8,680 nt of DNA. Source: Saprospiraceae bacterium UBA2329 (GTDB lineage: Bacteria; Bacteroidota; Bacteroidia; Chitinophagales; Saprospiraceae). The stretch covers positions 26,563 to 35,242 of the forward strand of contig DDUV01000056.1 of the NCBI GenBank assembly GCA_002344975.1, in the 5' to 3' direction. Numbering within the stretch: the stretch's first letter is position 1; every line of letters starts with the position of its first letter. Below, piece by piece: positions 3,396 through 8,680 of this stretch. Under the pieces are notes generated by a model, which ran no database searches, was not told the origin of the DNA, and saw nothing but the letters and a program-made list of their open reading frames with translations. The translations under genes and the position numbers were made by a program.

Positions 3396-6245
3396 ATGAA
3401 AAGCAACTTCTACTTTCTTCTGGCCTTTCTGGCCTTGGCCGGCGTTTCGCTGCAAGCCCAAATTTCCTTTACCAATGCCAACGCCAAACTCGGCTACGGC
3501 AATCATTTCAGCGGCGTGGCTATAGGCATCGCCGACATGAACGCTGATGGTTACGACGACATCGTACACCTGCGCAACGGCAGAATCCTTGCCATAGAAC
3601 TGCAAAAACCCGATGGCTCCGGCCTGCAAACAATTACGGTGGGCCAGATTTCCAACAACAGCCAATGGAGCATGTGCATTGCCGATGCCGACAACAACGG
3701 CTTCAATGACGTGCTTGCCGGTGGTTCCTACGACGGTGTCAAATTGGTGCGTGCTGCCTCCGATGGACAAAGCTATACCTGGGCCAATTTGCAGGGAACA
3801 GGTCTTTTTCTGCAAGGCTCCAACTTCGCCGACATCAACAACGACGGCTGGCTCGATGTCTTTGCCTGCCACGACGACGCCATGAGCCGCATCTGGGGCA
3901 ACGACGGTACCGGGCAATTTCTCATCGAAAGCTGGATAGACATGACCACCGTGCCGCCTTCCGACAACTCCGGCAATTATGGCAGCGTGTGGACCGACTT
4001 CGACAACGACGGCGACCTCGACCTCTACATCGCCAAGTGCCGTCAGGGCGTGAATAACCCGGAAGATGGCCGCCGTATCAACCAGCTTTTGGTCAACAAC
4101 GGCGACGGAACCTACTCGCAGGATACCCTCAATACTTATGGTCTGCGCATCGGCGCGCAATCCTGGACGGCCGACTTCGGAGATGTTGATAATGACGGAG
4201 ATATGGATTGCTTCATCACCAACCACGACCTGCCCAGCCAACTGCTGCTCAACGATGGTTCGGGGGTGTTTTCGGATGCGACCACAGGGTCCGGGATCAA
4301 CGTGCAGGGATTGCCCATTCAGGGTATTTTTAAAGATTTCGATAACGACGGTTTTCTCGATATCCTCGTTTCCGGCACGCGCCATTATCTGTACAGAAAC
4401 AACGGGAACGGCACCTTTACTGATTTTGGCGTGGCCGCTTTCGGAGATACACAAATGGAGTCTTTTGCAGTGGGCGACCTCAATCAGGACGGTAAATTGG
4501 ACGTTTACGGAGGCTACGCCAATGTTTACACCTCGCCCAGCAACATTCCCGACGTGATCTGGCTGAATACCATTGCCAATGACAATCACTACCTCACCGT
4601 TCGCCTCGAAGGCACTACTTCCAACCGCAATGCTGTAGGTGCGCGCATTTCCATTTACGGCGACTGGGGCATCCAAATACGCGAAGTGCGCAGCGGCGAG
4701 AGCTACGGCATTATGAACAGCTTTTTCCAGCACTTCGGACTGGGACAACAGACAAGCGTAGATTCGTTAGTCGTCAACTGGCCCTCCGGCCTCCGCGAGG
4801 TGTTTTACAATGTTCCCGCCGATCAGTCCATTCAAATCAAAGAAGGCGAGTGCATTTCTCCTGCGGCATCTGTGGCGCTGTCCGGCCCAACGGTATTTTG
4901 CCCGGGTGAAAGTGCAAGCCTTTCGATAACGACGGCTTCATCGGTCATTACCTGGTCGAATGGCGCTACGGGCGCAGAGCTGACGGTGACCGAGGGCGGT
5001 TGGTACAGCGCGGTAGTAGGCACGCCGGGCTGCCAAACCATCACGCCTGCTATTGAATTTACAGTGAATCCGCCGGTCTTCCCTACCATTTCTGTACAGG
5101 GCGACACGATATTCTGTCCGGGCGGCAGCGCGACCCTGACGGCAAGTCCGTCCTCTTCATATACTTGGTCGAATGGTGCTGCCACTGCTTCCATAGTTGT
5201 GAGTGCGGCAGGAAGCTATACGGTTGATGTTCAGGGGCTTTGTGGTACCTTTACTTCGCAGCCGGTGACCATCAGCTTGTTGGATGCTCCCCTGCCCGCT
5301 GCCGAGAACGACACGATCACAGGCGCCGGCCAGGCTGTATTGACGGCAACGGGCGAAATGCCTCGCTGGTACGATGTGCCCTCCGGCGGAACGCCCGTGG
5401 CTACCGGCAATACTTTTACCATTCCCATGCTGACGGCCACAGATACTTTTTATGTAGAAAATGTGAGCCGGTATGCCGGAGAGGTGGCTTTTGCCGGACC
5501 GCCTCAACATGCGGGCAATTCCAATTACAGCGGCAACACCACCAACGGTCAGATTATTTTCGACGCACACCGGTCTTTCAGATTGGCCACTGTAAAAGTG
5601 AATACCGATATGGCCGGCGTTCGCATCATCGAATTGCGTAGCGGCAATACGGTTCTGGAGGCCCGTACCATTGATATTCCCGCCGGCGAGTCCGTCATTA
5701 CTTTGGATATGAACATTCCGCAAGGAAATGACCTCATTCTTACCACCAACACTGCTCAGAACCAGTCGGTATTCGGTTTTGCCAGTCCAAGACTTCGCCG
5801 CACCAGTTCGGGAGTGATGTATCCTTATGTAACGCCTAATGTGGTGACGCTCAAGACTTCCAACTTCGGCAACGACGTCTATTATTATTTCTACAATTGG
5901 GAAATCAAGCAGCCGGATACGGAATGTGTCAGCGAGCGCGTACCGGTGTATGCCGTTGTACTGGAACCTAATGCCGCCCAGGAAGCCTGGCTGGGAGACA
6001 CTCGTCTGACGCTTTCGCCCAATCCGACGTCCGAGGCAACCGTATTGAACCTCTCACACCCGCTGCATGAAACGGCCAACCTGACCCTCACCGACATGAA
6101 CGGTCGCATCCTGAGTCGCGCAGTTTTACCTGCCGGTCAGACACAGTATCGTTGGGATGTGCAGGCATTGACGCCGGGCGTATATCACTTGCGCATGGCT
6201 ACCCGCGAGGGTACGGCAGTGAGGGCTTTGGTAGTAACGCGTTGA
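3396..6245 (+). CDS. Secreted FG-GAP/UnbV protein, T9SS type A sorting
   Basis: 949-residue secreted protein. A signal peptide occupies 1-21 (cleavage LQA|Q). Seven FG-GAP/VCBS calcium loops of form DxDxDGxxD lie at 47-55, 97-105, 146-154, 201-209, 263-271, 314-322 and 361-369, consistent with one seven-bladed beta-propeller. An UnbV/ASPIC domain follows (about 398-482, GxGARIxIY...LVVNWPSG). Two Ig-like repeats sharing FCPG and TWSNGA occupy 488-558 and 562-628, then an Ig_7 (CHU_C-associated) domain (632-690). A beta-rich domain (about 692-838) ends in YYYFYNWE and is followed by CVSERVPVYAVV. The type A T9SS sorting domain is 870-949 (LTLSPNPTSEATVLNL, GxYxLR), directing outer-membrane export and cell-surface attachment or release. 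ATG 3396 is chosen over upstream TTG 3321, which overlaps the preceding stop and would put 25 residues before the signal peptide. Likely adhesin or surface-binding protein; no catalytic domain seen. Confidence 0.93.
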   Translation: MKSNFYFLLAFLALAGVSLQAQISFTNANAKLGYGNHFSGVAIGIADMNADGYDDIVHLRNGRILAIELQKPDGSGLQTITVGQISNNSQWSMCIADADNNGFNDVLAGGSYDGVKLVRAASDGQSYTWANLQGTGLFLQGSNFADINNDGWLDVFACHDDAMSRIWGNDGTGQFLIESWIDMTTVPPSDNSGNYGSVWTDFDNDGDLDLYIAKCRQGVNNPEDGRRINQLLVNNGDGTYSQDTLNTYGLRIGAQSWTADFGDVDNDGDMDCFITNHDLPSQLLLNDGSGVFSDATTGSGINVQGLPIQGIFKDFDNDGFLDILVSGTRHYLYRNNGNGTFTDFGVAAFGDTQMESFAVGDLNQDGKLDVYGGYANVYTSPSNIPDVIWLNTIANDNHYLTVRLEGTTSNRNAVGARISIYGDWGIQIREVRSGESYGIMNSFFQHFGLGQQTSVDSLVVNWPSGLREVFYNVPADQSIQIKEGECISPAASVALSGPTVFCPGESASLSITTASSVITWSNGATGAELTVTEGGWYSAVVGTPGCQTITPAIEFTVNPPVFPTISVQGDTIFCPGGSATLTASPSSSYTWSNGAATASIVVSAAGSYTVDVQGLCGTFTSQPVTISLLDAPLPAAENDTITGAGQAVLTATGEMPRWYDVPSGGTPVATGNTFTIPMLTATDTFYVENVSRYAGEVAFAGPPQHAGNSNYSGNTTNGQIIFDAHRSFRLATVKVNTDMAGVRIIELRSGNTVLEARTIDIPAGESVITLDMNIPQGNDLILTTNTAQNQSVFGFASPRLRRTSSGVMYPYVTPNVVTLKTSNFGNDVYYYFYNWEIKQPDTECVSERVPVYAVVLEPNAAQEAWLGDTRLTLSPNPTSEATVLNLSHPLHETANLTLTDMNGRILSRAVLPAGQTQYRWDVQALTPGVYHLRMATREGTAVRALVVTR

Positions 6246-6255
6246 TAATGAGTTT

Positions 6256-6819
6256 ATGGCTGCGTATTTTCATGGTCGGCAATTCGATACGTTCGAGTTT
6301 CATGCCCTCGAAAAAGGGGAGTATGAAGCTTGCCGGTTTACCAATGGGAGCGGCCATAAAGCAGACTTGTCGGAGTTCAAATTCATTGATTGTGAGTTTG
6401 TTGTCTGCGATTTGAGCTTAGCAAAACTGAATCGAACTGCTTTCAGGGAAGTGCAGTTCCGGGAGTGTAAACTGTCGGGACTGCACTTCGAAAGCTGCCA
6501 TGATTTCGGTCTGGCTTTCGGGTTTGAACTATGCCGTATAGACTTTTGCACCTTCATCGGGATGAAACTGAAGGGCACTCGTTTCGTCCGTTCCCAATTG
6601 TTGGAATCCGATTTTACAGATTGCGATCTCACCGGCGCGCTCTTTGATCAAACCGATCTCAGCCGGGTAGTTTTTGACAATACTATTTTGGAAAAGGCCG
6701 ATTTTAGAACCGCCTATGGCTATCAAATAGACCCCGAACAAAACCGGATGCGTCAGGCAAAATTTTCAGCCTCTGGGCTGGCGGGGCTGCTGGGCAAATA
6801 CGGGTTGGAGATAGAATGA
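6256..6819 (+). CDS. Pentapeptide-repeat protein
   Basis: 187 residues, almost entirely pentapeptide repeats, which fold as a right-handed quadrilateral beta helix. Central hydrophobic residues occur every five positions in two registers: Tyr23, Phe28, Leu38, Phe43, Phe48, Leu53, Leu58, Phe63, Phe68, Leu73, Phe78; then Phe90, Ile95, Phe100, Leu105, Phe110, Leu115 through Phe150. A 12-residue step (78 to 90) breaks the register, as a loop would. Cysteines fill many i-2 positions (26, 46, 51, 71, 93, 98, 123). The C-terminus (IDPEQNRMRQAKFSASGLAGLLGKYGLEIE region, 158-187) includes a short helix that could mediate dimerisation. Overall plan resembles Qnr/MfpA-type gyrase-protecting DNA mimics, but sequence alone does not show that function. 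No signal peptide, so cytosolic. ATG lies 10 bases after the upstream stop, so cotranscription is plausible. Function unknown. Confidence 0.88.
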   Translation: MAAYFHGRQFDTFEFHALEKGEYEACRFTNGSGHKADLSEFKFIDCEFVVCDLSLAKLNRTAFREVQFRECKLSGLHFESCHDFGLAFGFELCRIDFCTFIGMKLKGTRFVRSQLLESDFTDCDLTGALFDQTDLSRVVFDNTILEKADFRTAYGYQIDPEQNRMRQAKFSASGLAGLLGKYGLEIE

Positions 6820-6830
6820 GTGCTAAGATT

Positions 6831-6852
6831 TGAGCAACTGCCTCATTTTTTT
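6831..6852 (+). terminator. Weak terminator candidate after pentapeptide gene
   Basis: TGAG (6831-6834) pairs with CTCA (6842-6845) around a 7-base loop and is followed directly by seven T residues (6846-6852), 12 bases after the pentapeptide-gene stop. The T-tract and position are right, but a 4-bp stem is shorter than most functional intrinsic terminators, so this is tentative. Confidence 0.25.
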
Positions 6853-6884
6853 GTTACACTCTCATCTGTTTGAAAATCAGTTGC

Positions 6885-7400
6885 ATGAAGTCTCCTTTCC
6901 GACCATCCACATCTCAAAATGCAGGCTGGAACCTCGCCAAGACAGCCCTGCAAACCTCTGTTTTCTGGTTCATTTTTCTTTATGTTTTCCCTCAACTGAT
7001 CCTGAAAATGGAAAGGGAGCTACAATGGCCCTCGTTTTCATTTCCTGAGTGGATTGCCTGGCTTTTATTGTTGGTTTTCAGTGTATTGGGTGTTTATAGC
7101 GGATATGCCATGAGCCGATTCGGACAGGGAACGCCACTGCCGACCGACTGCGCCAATGAATTAGTTGTGCAGGGGCCTTACAAAATTGTACGCAATCCGA
7201 TGGCCGTAGCAGGCATCGGGCAGGGCATCAGTATCGGGTTGATACATGGCTCCTGGAGCGTTATTGTGTACGCCTTTGCGGGAGCTATTCTTTGGCACAT
7301 AGCGGTACGTCCGGCAGAGGAAACTGACCTGAAAAGCCGATTTGGCGATGCTTACATTTTGTACAAAAAGCAGGTAAAGTGCTGGATTCCAAAATTATAA
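6885..7400 (+). CDS. Membrane methyltransferase, ICMT/PEMT-like
   Basis: 171-residue integral membrane protein. Hydrophobic segments lie at about 21-40, 56-76, 108-121 and 124-140. The conserved SAM-binding signature of the isoprenylcysteine carboxyl methyltransferase / phospholipid methyltransferase superfamily is clear: GPYKIVRNPM (97-106), then HIAVRPAEETDLKSRFG (138-154) with the paired Glu145-Glu146, and Y157, Y160 and CWIP at the end. Upstream, GQGTPLPTD (80-88) is a well-defined motif of the subgroup. Bacterial members rarely have known substrates; lipids, quinone-like or small hydrophobic molecules are possible, whereas prenylated CaaX proteins are not expected. ATG 6885 is preferred over the in-frame TTG at 6870. 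It is same-strand with the pentapeptide gene, separated by 65 bases that contain a weak terminator candidate. Its stop lies 5 bases from that of the convergent SprB-repeat gene. Family secure, substrate unknown. Confidence 0.87.
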   Translation: MKSPFRPSTSQNAGWNLAKTALQTSVFWFIFLYVFPQLILKMERELQWPSFSFPEWIAWLLLLVFSVLGVYSGYAMSRFGQGTPLPTDCANELVVQGPYKIVRNPMAVAGIGQGISIGLIHGSWSVIVYAFAGAILWHIAVRPAEETDLKSRFGDAYILYKKQVKCWIPKL

Positions 7401-7405
7401 ATAGC

Positions 7406-8680
7406 TCATCGCAACAACATCACTTCGCCTTTCAGTAACTCCGTTCTGCCGTCAACAAACTCCACCTCTGCTGAAAAAACATAGACCCCGGAGTTCATCG
7501 GGCGGCCCTCAAACTCGCCGTTCCAACCATATTGCGGGTCATTGGGAGGAAAGGGACCGTTGAAATACAGCATGTTTCCCCATCGGTCGAAAATGCGGAA
7601 TGATTTGATTTGCAGTACGTTGTCGTCTGCAAAAATCATCAATACATCGTTGGTGCCGTCCTCGTTCGGACTGAAAGCATTGGGAATAAAAACTCCCAGC
7701 CGTGTATCCACATACACCCAAACCACATCCTCTGCCCGACAACCATTGGCATCAAAGGCAGTCAACTGATACGCCGTGCTCACGCCGGGGCGAGCAAAGG
7801 TAACCGGGCCACTGACGTCGCTTAAAAATTCGCTCGGCGCCCATACCACTGAATCAATAGCGAAATTGGCCAAACCCTCTAACCTGACGCTGTCGCCGAG
7901 GCGCACATAAAGGTCGGGGCCGAGATCGAGCGTGTAAGTCGGGGCGGGCAATACCGCTACTTGCGTCGTGACGGCACAATCATTGGCATCCTGCAAAGTG
8001 ACTGTATAATTGCCCGGTGCTACACCTGCAATTTGTGAAGGCAATGCGCCCAAGCCTACAAAGAAACGCCCATCATAAGACACCTCATAAGGTGGAACGC
8101 CACCGGTAGCCGAGGTAACGGAAATACTCCCGTTGAGCGGGTCGAGACAGTTGGCGGCGATGCCTGTGGCGGCAAAAGTCAAAGCTGCCGGGTTGGTCAA
8201 AGTCACGGAAGCAGTGGTCTGACAGCCCGCCCCATCGGTTACGGTGACGGAGTAAGTGCCTGCGGGCAGGTTGGCCGGGTCTTCCGTGCCGTCTAAGGTA
8301 TTGTCGTTCCAGTCAAAAGTCAAGGCGCCCGTTGCGCCCGTGACGGTCAGTGCGATGCTGCCGGTGGATGCGCCGCTACAGCCGGGATTGGTTCCCACGG
8401 CAGTGGCCGAGAGGTTGCAATTGGGCGATGCGATGGTAAAGGAACAGGTCTGCGTACAACCATTGGCATCGGTGACGACGACGTTGTAAGTGCCTGCAAT
8501 CAAGCCGGTTATGGTAGCAGTTCCGGCTGCTGCCTGATTCTGCGAGCCGCTTGCCGCGCCGCTCCAAGCCACCGTGTAGCCCGCCGTGCCGCCCGAAATC
8601 TGCACGGTTGCCGAGCCGTTGGAGCCGCCGATGGTGGAGACCGGATTTTGCTGCGCACAGGTCAAAGTCAGGGCTGCCGG
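7406..8680 (-). CDS. SprB-repeat surface protein, T9SS type B sorting (5' partial)
   Basis: The last 424 residues of a larger protein; the frame is open through the right edge, so the TTG codon at 8665 is not a real start. Three SprB-type Ig-like repeats of about 80 residues occupy roughly 6-85, 86-163 and 164-245 of the visible part. Each ends G-x-Y-x-V-x-(V/L)-x-D-x-x-x-C (63-75, 141-153, 223-235); the third reads DANDC where DANGC is expected. A fourth Ig/PKD-like module (246-325) contains another DANGC. The C-terminus (about 329-424) is a complete gliding-motility-associated domain: VFIPNAFSPNEDGTND, IFDRWGNMLY, GWNGEFEGRPMNSGVYVF and a final LLKGEVMLLR. That is the T9SS type B signal, as in SprB of Flavobacterium johnsoniae. 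Expected to be exported across the outer membrane and displayed as a long adhesin. Whether it serves gliding cannot be told. Signal peptide and most repeats lie outside the window. Confidence 0.93.
   Translation of the reverse strand, partial: PAALTLTCAQQNPVSTIGGSNGSATVQISGGTAGYTVAWSGAASGSQNQAAAGTATITGLIAGTYNVVVTDANGCTQTCSFTIASPNCNLSATAVGTNPGCSGASTGSIALTVTGATGALTFDWNDNTLDGTEDPANLPAGTYSVTVTDGAGCQTTASVTLTNPAALTFAATGIAANCLDPLNGSISVTSATGGVPPYEVSYDGRFFVGLGALPSQIAGVAPGNYTVTLQDANDCAVTTQVAVLPAPTYTLDLGPDLYVRLGDSVRLEGLANFAIDSVVWAPSEFLSDVSGPVTFARPGVSTAYQLTAFDANGCRAEDVVWVYVDTRLGVFIPNAFSPNEDGTNDVLMIFADDNVLQIKSFRIFDRWGNMLYFNGPFPPNDPQYGWNGEFEGRPMNSGVYVFSAEVEFVDGRTELLKGEVMLLR

Noticed and set aside
3357..4748. 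463-codon open frame on the minus strand, antisense to the FG-GAP propeller
   Set aside because: It is the complement of repeated GAC/AAC-rich calcium-loop codons, giving a Val/Ile/Ala-rich product with no recognisable domain. The plus strand encodes an unmistakable protein with a signal peptide and seven conserved motifs.
6865..6872. TCTGTTTG as a -7 element for the membrane methyltransferase
   Set aside because: It has one mismatch at the important A, no TTG at suitable distance (nearest is 11 bases away), and would leave a leader of only a few bases.
8376..8665. TTG start at 8665 as the true beginning of the SprB-repeat protein
   Set aside because: The same frame stays open to 8680 and continues the repeat pattern (PAALTL resembles the NPAALTF linker later on), so the gene is truncated by the window and starts outside it.

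Overview
This window looks like ordinary chromosome from a member of the Bacteroidota, most likely the Saprospiria or a nearby lineage. The sequence evidence is: two large secreted proteins carrying the two different C-terminal sorting domains of the type IX secretion system (T9SS), which is essentially confined to this phylum; SprB-type repeats; Ig_7 (CHU_C-associated) and UnbV/ASPIC domains; Bacteroidota-style promoters (-7 TAnnTTTG, best upstream of the methyltransferase gene at 1460); and weak or A-rich ribosome binding sites. The lineage below phylum is inference.

Layout. Positions 1-262 are non-coding and packed with small inverted and direct repeats (a REP-like palindrome at 4-27, a GC hairpin at 65-80, roughly 10-bp-spaced TTCGC words at 129-177), ending in the leader of a fabG-type ketoreductase (263-1009). 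A hairpin at 1030-1059 separates it from a 90-residue thioredoxin-fold protein with a GTG start that has lost both active-site cysteines (1123-1395). A class I SAM methyltransferase follows with its own promoter (1460-2206). It abuts, stop codon to stop codon, a convergent gene for a small lipoprotein (2207-2713, minus). Divergent from that is a DUF4442 hotdog-fold protein (about 2851-3324).

The right half starts with a 949-residue secreted protein (3396-6245): signal peptide, seven FG-GAP calcium-loop repeats, UnbV/ASPIC domain, Ig-like domains, a beta-rich domain and a T9SS type A sorting domain. Ten bases after it comes a pentapeptide-repeat protein (6256-6819), then a small integral-membrane methyltransferase of the ICMT/PEMT type (6885-7400). 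Convergent to that, and running off the right edge, is the 3' end of a large SprB-repeat surface protein with a T9SS type B (gliding-motility-associated) sorting domain (7406-8680, minus, 5' partial).

The genes do not form one obvious pathway. The common threads are envelope and surface biology (two T9SS cargo proteins, a lipoprotein, a membrane methyltransferase) and lipid or acyl metabolism (FabG, hotdog protein). I found no CRISPR array, transposase, tRNA or rRNA, phage gene or recognisable defence system. The items most worth a second look are the cysteine-less thioredoxin-like protein, the repeat-rich leader at 1-200, the register-shifted pentapeptide helix with stacked cysteines, and the codon-level repetition in the SprB-type gene.
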